Below, piece by piece: positions 1 through 9,506 of a stretch of DNA of 23,438 nt; within the stretch, counting starts at the first letter, position 1, and each line of letters begins with the position of its first letter. Under the pieces are notes generated by a model. It was not told the DNA's origin and ran no database searches. It saw nothing but the letters and a program-made list of their open reading frames with translations. The position numbers were made by a program, and so were the translations under genes. This stretch comes from Protostelium mycophagum (lineage: Eukaryota; Evosea; Variosea; Protosteliida; Protosteliaceae). The stretch spans positions 15,900-39,337 of the forward strand of contig KV920968.1 of the NCBI GenBank assembly GCA_002081555.1, written 5' to 3'.

Positions 1-1464
1 TATGGCAATGTTGGGCTATTAGGTCATCTAGACCTCTGTACAGATTCCAAAGGCTTATGTCAAGTTTTTCTTTGGTATTTTGGTCTAATAAAACGCCATC
101 ATTCTGTATGTGATTATGGGTATTGTGCAGATATTAATCAGACAAGCAATTGAAGATATTGGTCTGCACACACCCTATAGATATCTTGGATGGCTGATCT
201 CACTTGATGGGAAACACGAGAACTATAAGATCTCTAAGATCTATAAAAATAAAAAAGTAAAACATACACTGTACATATTTGTTGTCTTTCCCTCCTGCAA
301 ACAGAACCGCTTTCTCTTCAGTTGTGAGCGATGATCTTCATAATTGACAAAGCAACTGCTCTGTATCCTGAGCACATCTAGCCTGAGATGGCATCACACT
401 TATACTCCAGTATCTGATTTATAATTCTAAAAACTCCGGCCTGTAGACCTCTGCCACTTTGGCCTATCCCACAGCAAACACGTCTAGTGCTGGCAAGACA
501 GCAGCCAAAAAATATTGAAAGATTGTATTTCACCAAATTTGAAATTACAAATAAATAGTGAGGAGTCCAGCAATGTACAAGTCATTCTTTTGTTCGTCCC
601 ATGTTAAAATCCTCGGTAATTAACGTGCCATTACCACGAACCAAAATGACACCAAAATCCATATAAAAATAGCCAATATTTTATTTTTGTGTGCTATAAG
701 AAAACAAGGCACTGCAATCGCACGTTTCTTCCACGTTAGTTACCTTACCGCCAGACGCGGTAAGGAACTGCAGTGCCTTAAAATATGTTTTGAACCATCA
801 CAAGCACAAAACGAACTGAATTTCCTGCAAGTGACAAAATGACCAAGAATTATACTTTGGGTAGAAAATGGGACATGTACTTTGTTTCATTGTGAAGAGG
901 CAGTGACAATTGTGTTCAAGTTTATGGACAACTCACATGCTTCAACTTGACCAAATCCAAGGTTGATCTCTCCATGATCGCTCGACTGTTTTTATGTTGC
1001 TTTGTTCTAGGTCGGTCTGATGTTGATTTCTATCACCCTCACAAGATGATTGACACCCATCCGGCCCAATTCCAAGACTGAAGGAGAGAACAACTAATCC
1101 TGTGAACCGGGACTTGAACGTTTCTATTTATCGTAAAGTTTGCAGGAAGGGTTGTTCTTTCCATCAGCCGTCATCGAGTCGCTGAACTCAGAACGTAAAT
1201 ATGCATCATACGTCATCAGTTGGATCAGTTCTGATTCTCTCTCTATTCTGCAGAGCGAACGGATAGACAGTGATCCAAGGAGGACTTCCGAGTTCCTTCG
1301 GAATTCTTACGCCCAAATTTTGGAAGTGGTCCACGTCATTTTCAAGTTGAAAATGAATCATCCGAACTGCGGATACATTTGGATACATTTTCCAACAAAC
1401 AGAACAAAGGTGAGCCGAGATTGCAGCGAAGCGAAAGAGGAGCAGTGTTCTAAATGTTAAACAG
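1..1464. other. Region without a convincing gene
   Basis: No conserved protein is recognised on either strand. Short open frames at 110-334 (+) and 1140-1460 (+) have no family resemblance I trust. The last stretch before 1465 probably holds the promoter and 5' leader of the repeat-protein gene. A nested inverted repeat at 705-780 is the only clear structure. Very short exons of an unknown gene could be missed by eye. Confidence 0.5.
705..780. repeat. Nested inverted repeat (two-tier hairpin)
   Basis: The outer arms AAGGCACTGCA (706-716) and TGCAGTGCCTT (769-779) are a perfect 11-bp inverted repeat. Inside lies a second perfect hairpin, CCTTACCGC (743-751), loop CAGAC, GCGGTAAGG (757-765). 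The inner hairpin sits against the right outer arm, leaving an asymmetric 26-nt spacer on the left. It could be the end of a small palindromic transposon, a structured RNA or a chance palindrome. No target-site duplication was recognised. Confidence 0.6.
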
Positions 1465-2101
1465 ATGAGACCCACTCAAGCCGGACCAGGCAGCTCGCAC
1501 ACCAAGCACAAGGCTCCCACTCTTGACCCCGGAAAAGCTGCCCCAGCAGCTCAGAACACCGGAAACTACAGAGGTTCGTTAACACATTTTCATCTCTATG
1601 GCGAGCTCAATTTTCTCAGGAGTTGGTGCCGCCGCCGGACCTTCTTCATCTCACACCGAGTACGTCGCTACTCTTGACCCTGGAAAACAAGCTGCCGCTG
1701 GAGTCAACACTGGTAACTACAGAGGTGTAGGTAGCGCTGCTGGACCTTCCTCTTCTCACACAGAATACGTCGCTACCCTCGACCCCGGAAAACAAGCCGC
1801 CGCTGGAGTCAACACTGGTAACTACAGAGGTGAATCGATCTTTTCTTGGTGGAGTTGAGGCTCATACTGTGAAGGTGTTGGTGCCGCCGCCGGACCTGCC
1901 TCTTCTCACACCGAGTACGCACCCACTTTAGACCCTGGAAAACAAGCCGCTGCTGGAGTCAACACTGGTAACTACAGAGGTGTCGGAAGTGCAGCTGGAC
2001 CTGCCTCTTCTCACACTGAGTACACCCCCACTTTAGACCCTGGAAAAGCCCAATCTGTTTCTGGTGGTGCCAACCCTCAATATTTCTCCACACAGAACTA
2101 G
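1465..2101 (+). CDS. Small repeat protein, five 35-residue repeats
   Basis: Three exons (1465-1573, 1620-1829, 1875-2101) encode about 181 residues. The protein is almost entirely five tandem repeats of about 35 residues. Each has a Gly/Ala-rich start, then a core like SSHTEY..TLDPGK, and ends NTGNYRG. The first repeat is the most divergent (SSHTKH, TLDPGK). The fifth ends differently, in NPQYFSTQN and then TAG. Both introns (46 and 45 nt) interrupt the same Gly codon in phase 1 at a repeat border, and exon 2 is exactly two repeats (210 nt). The start at 1465 is the first in-frame ATG and lies directly after a pyrimidine-poor AACAG, so an upstream exon is not excluded. C-ending codons dominate, suggesting high expression. 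No signal peptide or membrane segment is seen. I do not recognise the family, and the function is unknown. Confidence 0.8.
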
Positions 2102-2109
2102 ATTTGTAA

Positions 2110-2115
2110 AATAAA
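2110..2115 (+). terminator. Poly(A) signal of the repeat-protein gene
   Basis: AATAAA lies 8 nt after the TAG stop at 2099-2101. The tandem duplication carries a second copy at 2394-2399. The 3' UTR is predicted to be very short. Confidence 0.6.
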
Positions 2116-2313
2116 TCGAAGAATTCGAAAGATGTTAACCTCAATTGTTCTGGCATTGTTTCAGGCCGTCGGCCCTGAACAAGATGATTATCTGTGTCAT
2201 TTTAACATTGATGACATATGACAGATTGATGTTCTGAAGATTTAGGAAGACAGATATAACAATCCACGAATATTTAGAAGGCCCATAAGAAGGCCCAGAG
2301 AGCCCCTTAGAAA

Positions 2314-2385
2314 ACTTTAGACCCTGGAAAAGCCCAATCTGTTTCTGGTGGTGCCAACCCTCAATATTTCTCCACGCAGAACTAG
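2314..2385 (+). pseudogene. Duplicated last-exon fragment of the repeat gene
   Basis: This is the second copy of the terminal coding segment (TLDPGK core to QYFSTQN and TAG). It has no start codon and no intact repeats upstream. The single change inside it (2376) is synonymous, in the Thr codon. It is best read as a by-product of the tandem duplication. It could still act as an alternative last exon if a transcript reads through the first poly(A) site. Confidence 0.7.
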
Positions 2386-2818
2386 ATTTGTAAAATAAAT
2401 CGAAGAATTCGAAAGATGTTAACCTCAATTGTTCTGGCATTGTTTCAGGCCGTCGGCCCTGAACAAGATGATTATCCGTGTCATTTTAACATTGATGACA
2501 TATGACAGATTGATGTACTGAAGATTTAGGAAGACAGATATAACAATCCACGAATATTTAGAAGGCCCATAAGAAGGCCCAGAGAGCCCCTTAGAAAATT
2601 AGAAGGCTTTAATAGCGGAGCCCGGCCAACACGACTGAAATCGCCTTAATTTGCTCAATCATTAACTTTGGTGTTTATTTTGTCTTGCGAATAATTCGCC
2701 AAAAAACAAAAAAAGCAAAAAAAATATGGGTTTACCAGGGTTTTCTGTTCCTGGAATTCTGCTTCAGGATCGGGACCACCAACAAACCAAACACAAACAA
2801 CAACAAACAGAAAGCAAC

Positions 2819-4225
2819 ATGCAAACAACATCCGCGGTATGCAACATGGCCTCTTTAGTGGGGACAAGACTCACTGCTCCGGCTCTTCACACGATGACGT
2901 CTTCCGTCGCGAGATCTTTCTCGACCGCTGGTCGGGTCATTTTGAAGACTGCCTCAATCACACCAAGATTATCAACGTCTCTCAACCACACCAACAAGCC
3001 GATCTTACCTTTAAAGAGGAATTTTATTCAAGTCATCCATCAGGGCTCATTAGGCTACCGAACCTCTCTCGGCAGAAACCCAATCAGATTGAATCCTGGT
3101 ATTCACCTGAACATTCCTGTTTACCACCATACTCAAGTCATAGATATGAGAGAGATATGTCTGCCAATCAACGAATTGGTGAGGCGGGACCCAAAATCTC
3201 GCAAAGGTTCACTGTTTACAGAAAGCTTTTACCAAAGACAATGTACCAGTGGTCATCTCTGGATCACTCTTCTTTCAAGTTGATGACGCGGAGAAATTTT
3301 GTTTCTCCGTGCAGAACGCAGAGCAGTCTGTACACGATGTGGGAGCATCGTCTTTCAGAGCCGTGTGCGGTTCACTAAATTATGATGACATCATCGCACA
3401 AAGACATCAAATCAATACTCTGCTTGCAGAGACGGTCGGCCCCACGACAATCACTTGGGGTATCAGAACGTGAGTTGCCTTTGGTTTTCATTGATAACTT
3501 GATTGTTGTACACTCTCATGACAAAAAATTCCTGCATAAGAGATTTATTCTGGGCATCTGGGCATAGAAAAATAATGACTGATCATCTCTCAGAACTAAA
3601 TTTGAGATACAAAAATTCGAGCCACAAAACGAAAAGGTTCAGAGACAATTAGAACTGCAGATGGAGGCAGAGAGAAGGAGAAGACAGCAGGAACTCGACA
3701 CGATGTCAGCTCTCAATGTGGCAGAGGGTGACAGGAAGACTGCCATTCTCAAGTCTGAAGGTGCGATTTCGTAATCACATGGCTAATTTAACATGAACAC
3801 AGGTCTCCTTCAAGCCACAAAGAACGGTGCTGACGGATCCCTCTATTCTGCACAGAAGACAGCAGAGGCAGAGAAATATGCCATGTTGCAACAGGCAGAA
3901 GGACTCAAACTACAACTCTCCAGTCTCAAAGAAGAATTCGGTGGCTCATGCGACGAGGTGAATATTTTAATTTAATTTTTTCCTTTACGATTATTTGAGC
4001 AATATTACAAAATCTTTAAAAATATAATCAAAATTTTCTCAGGCCGCAAAATTCCTCTTGGAACTGAAGAAGTGGGAAGCCATGAATTATGTCGCTTCCA
4101 GTCCCAACAACAACACTTACTTCATCCCCAACTCTCAATCCCTCCTCTCTATCGCACCTCAGGAGCACAGAGATATCGCCACAGAAAAGCTGGTCAAAGG
4201 CTTGGTCGGGTCAAAGAGCCTCTAA
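2819..4225 (+). CDS. Mitochondrial stomatin-like protein (SPFH/band 7, SLP-2 type)
   Basis: Five exons (2819-3178, 3222-3469, 3594-3760, 3803-3957, 4043-4225) give about 370 residues, close to the usual length of stomatin-like protein 2. The first 55 or so residues are rich in Arg, Ser, Thr and Ala without acidic residues, as in a mitochondrial targeting peptide. The band 7 core follows, with YHHTQVIDMRE, then FTKDNVPVVISGSLFFQVDD and TWGIRTTKFEIQKFEP. Next comes an Arg/Glu/Gln-rich coiled coil (ELQMEAERRRRQQELD) and a C-terminal QAEGLK helix. Related proteins scaffold cardiolipin-rich inner-membrane domains with prohibitins. Introns are 43, 124, 42 and 85 nt. ATG 2819 is preferred; an in-frame ATG at 2846 is possible, and one at 2726 lies in the likely leader. 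Converges with the PH-DUF4139 gene. Confidence 0.9.
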
Positions 4226-4251
4226 ATACAAAAGGATCTATCTACAAAATG

Positions 4252-4268
4252 AATAAAAATAGTTTATT
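4252..4268. terminator. Back-to-back poly(A) signals of two convergent genes
   Basis: AATAAA on the plus strand (4252-4257) serves the stomatin-like gene. TTTATT (4263-4268) is AATAAA on the minus strand for the PH-DUF4139 gene, and its first base is the last base of that gene's stop codon. The whole gap between the two stop codons is 42 bp, so the two mRNA 3' ends probably overlap. Confidence 0.7.
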
Positions 4269-7193
4269 TAGTTAAAGTCCTTGTACTGGATGGTGTAGGT
4301 GAGCTTCTTGGTGCTGTCAGCCTTCAAGCTGGCTTGGTGGGTGAACTTGTCTGACTCAGTCTTGCTCTTAACCCATTCAGAAGAGTTGACGAGGTCCCAT
4401 GTCTTCCATCTGAAGGCAGCCTCTACAACGGTGACCACCACAGTCTTGTGTGACTTGTTGCTCAGCACGACCTCGAAGGTCTCGCTGATGATGTTGTTCT
4501 TCTTGGTGAAGTTGGTCTGCTTGTGTGAAGCGTAGACATTTGACAGCTCTCCCAAGACGATGGAGACGGTCTTGTCTGTTGGTGTCTGGGTGAACTCCGA
4601 TTCTGACACCTCTTGAAGTCCAAAGTTGTCTGGGCTGCGGCGGAGGAGGTGGAGGTTTCCGCTAAAGTGTGTGAGCACCAGATGTGAAGAATGTAGATTT
4701 AAATCTCTTACTGGGGAAGGAAGACACCGAGTCCGTTGGACTTGTCGTTGACAAAAGTGATGACATTTTGGGCGTGGTATCTTGTCTCCTTGGCGTGTGC
4801 GCTCTCCAGTGCGACCAACTCTCCATTGAATTCCTCAGGTACAGCGTAGATCTAAAGCGAGTGAATAAAGATCTTATACACCGAATGAATCTACCTGGTT
4901 GTGGATTTCGACGGGGATCTTCACAGATGCGATGGAAACAGAGGTGCTCTCATCGTCGTGAAGAGTGACCTTACCGACAGGTGTCTGGTGAGGAATACGC
5001 TGCACTTCAGCATTGTTGTTCTTGGAGAAGCCGAATTTGAGGAGGGAAGGAACTCTGTTTCTGGCCAAGTCGTTTCCTCTGGATGTTTGCGATGTGCTGC
5101 GGTGGAAGGTGACATCGGCGTTGTTCAAAGTTCTACCAGTGTGGTTCTCAATGTGGTAGTGAGCGTTGAATTCCAACTCGTTCTCGTTGTTGTCCAAGAT
5201 GGCGTTATAGTGGACACCCCAGAGGAGGGATTCGGTGCTGACGCGGTAGTTGACCTCCAAGAGGTGCTCCTGGTTTACGTGCTCAGTCTCAAGAGTGAAG
5301 TGGGCAGTGTTGGATTTGTTGGGGTGTCTAAAAAATATATCAATAAATTTTCGGGTGGATATTCCAGAAAATTTCCGACCTGACATGGGAAACGGTAGCC
5401 TTGGGGTCAGTGACAGATCTGATGTGGAATGTCTGAGATTGAGCAGACTTGGCAACTGGGATGGCAGCGCGCTTGTTCTCGTCAACGTGTACCTTCAACA
5501 CCTCGGAGACAAAGTTTCTTCCAGTGTGGTGAACATTGACAGCAGCATCGCCCTCGGTCAATTCACGAGCAGGGAGGAGGGATGCCTCGTCAGAGGCAGG
5601 GGCAAGAGAGGGTGTGGTGGGAGGTGACTGTTCAGTCTTGGCCTCCTCCTTGTGCTCAGCCTCCTTGGTCTCAGTGGCAACGGGAGCAACGGCAGCGACA
5701 GGTGCCAACACGGCAGCGGCATCTTCTGTCTTCTCCTCTTCCTTGTGTTCAGCCTTGGGCTCTTCCTTGTGCTCCTGGATCTTGTGCTCACCCTCCTTCT
5801 TGGCAGCTTCCTTGTCTCTCTTCTCCTTCTCCTTCTTCTCTTCCTTCTCTCTCTTTTCCTTCTCCTTCTTCTCCTTCTCTTCCTTCTTCTTTTGTTCCTC
5901 CTCCTTCTTCTTGGCCTCCTTCTCTCTCTTCTCCTTCTCCTTCTTGTCCTCCTTCTTCTCTTCCTTCTTCTCTTCTTTGCTCTCTTCGGCCTTGTTCTCC
6001 TCGGGCTTTGTCTCTTCAGGCTTGTGCTCGGCTGCCGCAGCACCGGAAACAGCTGCTACAGCTGCAACGGCTGCAACGGGGGCTGCCTTCTCTTCGGTGG
6101 ATTCAGCGGGCTTGGTCTCTTCGGCCTTCTCGGACTTCTCCTCAGTCTTGGGTTCTTCAGCCTTGGGAGCCTCAGCTTCAGCGGGCTCAGCCTTCTCAGC
6201 CTCAGGCTTAGCCTCCTCGGTGTGTGCGCCCTCGACTGTAGAAGCAGCACGAGATCTGTCCTCGGTGGCAGATTTGTCGAGTGCCTTGTCAGAGGCTTCC
6301 TTGTCGTCTGAAGAGGTGGTGGTGGTCACGGGGATGTGGAAGGTCTTGTCCAAGACGGCAATCCAGCCATCAAACTCTGCTTTGTTGTCTGTCTTCAAGT
6401 TCCAGGTGCGAGAAGGAGTCTGTCAAAATGAGAGAGGGTCTTGGCCAGTGATCTCACCTTGATGTCAAAAGTGTACTCCTTCTTGGCCTCCTTCTTCTGA
6501 AGTCCTGTGGCAACAGACAAATCAATAGAGCCGATGGCCTCGGTGTCGGCCTCGGTCTTGTAGTAAGAGAGCTTGCTCTCTGCAGAATACAGACGGAAAT
6601 GACGCTTCTTCCAGTTCTTAAGAGGTCCTTTTCTTGATCAGATATTTTCCCGCCAATTTCCGATTTTTAAAATTCGACTCACCGATGTCTCCCTTTTTGT
6701 TGAGGAAACCTTCGTGATCAGCGGGTTTCTTGGGACCCTTTGGTGCCTTCTCCTTCTTTTCGTCTTCTGAATCAGAATCTTCCTTCTCTTTATCGGCAGA
6801 TTCGGTCTTTTCAGACTTTTCCTCTTCGGCCTGAGCGGCTGCGATCTCTTCCTTGACCTTTTTCTTTCCTCTTAATGTGAAGATACCCTTCTTTTTCTTC
6901 TTCTCATCTCCACCACGAGGAGATGTGGGTTCTTTGCTGTCCTTCTTCTCTTCTGTGGGCTCAGCTGCTTTCTCCTCAGTCTTCTCAGACTCTGCAGGCT
7001 TTTCAGCTGTCTCAGCTGGCTTTTCAGCTTCAGCAGATGCCTCAGATTTCTGCTCAGTTTTGTCTTCTGATTTGTCTTCATGAGCTTTCTCCGCGGGTTT
7101 CTCCTCTTTTGTCTCAGCAGCGGGGGTTGGTGCGACCTCTGGCTTGGGCTCTTGAGGAGTGGTAGTCTCTGTGTTCGTGTTCTCTGCGCTCAT
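4268..7193 (-). CDS. PH domain / Lys-Glu-rich / DUF4139-like protein
   Basis: Six exons (7193-6683, 6627-6458, 6419-5380, 5327-4895, 4851-4712, 4661-4268) encode about 895 residues. Residues 1-150 are acidic and rich in Glu, Lys, Ala and Thr. A PH domain follows at about 155-260: GFLNKKGDIGPLKNWKKRHF at its start and the invariant Trp in EFDGWIAVLDKTF at its end. A long Lys/Glu tract (KEKEKREKE repeats) with Ala/Val patches runs to about residue 510. The C-terminal third resembles DUF4139: LLEVNYRVSTESLLWGVHYN, then HIENHTGRTLNNADVTF, a FLPHGNLHLLRR segment, and a last beta-rich part ending KKLTYTIQYKDF. In bacterial and fungal proteins DUF4139 usually follows a DUF4140 domain, which is absent here. 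The PH domain suggests phosphoinositide or membrane binding. The strong C/G-ending codon bias suggests abundance. The DUF4139 call is from memory and needs a profile search. Confidence 0.82.
5815..5981 (-). repeat. Polypurine/polypyrimidine tract (Lys/Glu codons)
   Basis: For about 165 bp the coding (minus) strand is almost pure A and G (AAG/GAG/GAA runs). It encodes the charged middle of the PH-DUF4139 protein. Such tracts can form triplex DNA and tend to change length by slippage. Long open frames on the opposite strand and in shifted frames here are by-products of this composition. Confidence 0.8.
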
Positions 7194-7791
7194 CTTCTTT
7201 GGGATCTACGACACTTAGATGATGTGATCACCATATTGTGTATCGCAGCTTGACTCGATTCAGATGGACTTCTCACCTCTACGACGATAATTTAGGGTGA
7301 AAAAAACGTGGTGCTCGACCTCTTGAAATAAATAGAATGTTTGCTTGTGGCGAAGACCCCAAACAGAAAGATCGAGAACGCGGATCAAAAATCCAATATG
7401 TTATTCTGCTCGCGCTTTCTGACAATCACTCCCGGTAATAACCGCTCTCATGTTCTGTGAAAACTCGTTGCCTGTCCGAATTCCGGCATCAAAGAGGACT
7501 TGTGTGGATAACAAGAATAAAAAGTGGTCCAAACTGCATCCCTAGAAACTTAGCGAAATTCGATCGGGTATGGATCAGTTGAAGACCACAAACAACGGCT
7601 ACTTCTTGTGATCGAAACGAATAATGTGATCATTCCACTTCCCTTTGGGACGAGCGGAATATAGAACGTGTTGTCATATTCTTGGGTAGTGTATCATCTG
7701 AAAGTGAGCGACGTATCTTGGGGACGAATCACAGTTGTGGCAGCGGATCTTCGGCCGCTCAGATCATACTCATATTCAAAAGAAGTTTCTT
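7194..7791. other. Intergenic region between PH-DUF4139 and MRJP genes
   Basis: Both neighbours are on the minus strand, so this stretch holds the promoter and 5' leader of the PH-DUF4139 gene and the 3' flank of the MRJP gene. No coding exon, tRNA or repeat was recognised. Confidence 0.5.
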
Positions 7792-7796
7792 TTAAT
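7791..7796 (-). terminator. ATTAAA poly(A) signal overlapping the MRJP stop codon
   Basis: Read on the minus strand, the last codon and stop (CAT TAA) followed by A form ATTAAA, the common variant hexamer. It contains the whole stop codon. Confidence 0.45.
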
Positions 7797-9153
7797 GGCC
7801 TACAGCCTTTGCGCCATTCCAGATCTTGTATAGATAGTAGGGTGGCTTTCTGTAGTCTTTTCCATTGTTGAACTTTGGCCACTTGGGGAGATCATTCGAC
7901 GTCACATACAAATAACCATCATTACTCTGGCTGAAGCTATCAGGCCACTTCAAAAGAGGTGAAGACACAAGCACCTGTACATGTCACCCAAAACGGTGTA
8001 TAAATTGTAGAAACTCACCTCCACCTCTCCCGAGGTGGTGTTGATGAAGTTTATGGCGTTCTGTTCTGGTGCACCGTAAAAAACTCTGCCAGTAGAATCA
8101 GCCTCAGCACCAGTCGAATAACTTGGAGATCTCGTCACCAATGTGACGCTGTCGTGTACTTGCTGATCAGACACCGAAGGATCGGCCATCAACTGTCTTT
8201 GTTATTTTTCCTTGATACGATGACGTGTATTTACCTCTTGAGATATTGAGTGGAATCTGTTGGAAGATTGTGGTGAAAAATACACCTTGTTGTTGTACAC
8301 TGCAATAGCGTTGGCACCATTGGATAATGACTTGAAAGGTTTTCCCTTTTCTCTGACGTAAAAGGGTTTGTTCTGGTAGCTTCCAACAAACTTTTCGTCA
8401 CTGCGAGTGAAGCTGGAATTTGATAACCTGCGAATGGCTCTTCCCGTATCTAAATCGAGAACGATGATGGCCCCTTCCTGAGATGATCAGAGAGTGAACG
8501 ACTGTACATACGAACCTCTGCGGTATCAGAAATATAAGCGACTCCAGCTTTCCCTTGTGTCACGTTGAATCGTACATCGTTGATAGACGACTTTTCGACG
8601 AGAGCTGATTGAGGCATGACATACGTTCGCACCAGACGATCATCAGACAGGTTGAAGCACATTATCTTCGGACCTGTGGGTGTCACATGTCTATTTTGTT
8701 ACGTCACAGATACCGCCGAGGAGGGGCTTCGTCTCTTTCGATCCATTTCTGAATGGGACACCAGTATCGAGGACCCAGAGGCGGTCGAATGCATCTACAG
8801 TGACTGATTGTGCATCTACAAACCAAGTCGAGGGGGAATCAAAACTTCCTCTCTGAAATCTGTTCGTATGAGTTCATGAAGGTTTTTGAGACATACTCTT
8901 TGTTTGGATAGAGGCGTTCTACGCCATTCACGATCTCAGAGACGGCATAAGATTGATCTTCTCTCTGGATTGGAAAACTTGTGAATATTCTCTTTGAAGA
9001 TGATACAGCAATCCCAGTTGGCCATTCTTGATATTTGTGGACTAATTGAATTGTGGCTTCGTCTTTAGGGGTCTCCAATGACCTTCCATGACCATTCGAA
9101 AGACCTGTCACAGAGGCGAACAAGGCGAAGAAGATGAAAAGGGATTGCGACAT
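7792..9153 (-). CDS. Secreted major royal jelly protein/yellow-family protein
   Basis: Six exons (9153-8893, 8852-8714, 8673-8516, 8477-8235, 8192-8019, 7974-7792) encode about 385 residues. The N-terminus is a clear signal peptide (MSQSLFIFFALFASVTGLSN). Family features in order: WPTGIAVSSSKRIFTSFP, then YPNKEY, the hallmark VDAFDRLWVLDTG, FNLSDDRLVRTY, SYISDT-like AYISDTAE, TGRVFYGAPEQNAI, and the closing LLKWPDSF and GYLYVTS. These fit the six-bladed propeller of MRJP/yellow proteins, known mostly from insects and also from some bacteria and fungi. Introns are 38-44 nt. An alternative exon-2 acceptor would remove RGSFDSPSTWF, but the chosen one keeps frame and conserved spacing. The activity cannot be inferred; an extracellular or vesicular location is likely. 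Confidence 0.87.
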
Positions 9154-9506
9154 AATTATCGTGGTGTGATCTGTATTTCCCTCAGTGGAAATTAAACACT
9201 GTGTCGTGTCCTCGTTGACGTGATCGTTTTCCCCAACGAAATTTCTATTGATTGTAGATATCAGATCTTACGTATAATACTTGATCAGAGGGAAGGATCA
9301 AGATGACAAGGAGCCTGCAGATGTGAGAAGGTATCCCTCATAATACCAACATGGCACGATGTCCAACCAGGGACTCTGTACAGGACGCCAGATGGAGCGA
9401 AGTGGATGAAACCACACATTTCACAGTCTCGATCTGAGAGGGCAGTGGTTTAAAGAGATAAAACGGGGATAAAATGAAGGGAAAAAGAGTGCCAAATGTT
9501 GGGATT
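9154..9506. other. Intergenic region, MRJP promoter side
   Basis: Lies between the MRJP start (minus strand) and the eIF4E stop (minus strand). It should hold the MRJP promoter and the eIF4E 3' flank. No exon, RNA gene or repeat was recognised. Confidence 0.5.

Larger units (their letters stand above)
2030..2597. repeat. 284-bp direct tandem duplication of a gene 3' end
   Basis: Positions 2030-2313 and 2314-2597 are two head-to-tail copies. I see only three substitutions: A/G at 2092/2376, T/C at 2193/2477 and T/A at 2233/2517. The unit holds the last part of the repeat-protein coding sequence, its stop, the AATAAA signal and about 210 bp downstream. The duplication looks recent. Confidence 0.92.

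Noticed and set aside
110-334. Possible reverse-transcriptase fragment (PYRYLGWLISLDGK)
   Set aside because: A few residues resemble non-LTR retrotransposon proteins, but there is no catalytic motif and no supporting sequence on either side.
1140-1460. 106-codon plus-strand open frame
   Set aside because: No conserved features, a competing antisense open frame, and a position just upstream of the repeat-gene start. More likely promoter or leader.
5536-6462. Long plus-strand open frames of Ser, Leu or Phe-rich protein
   Set aside because: They are antisense to the Lys/Glu-rich coding tract and arise from its low complexity.
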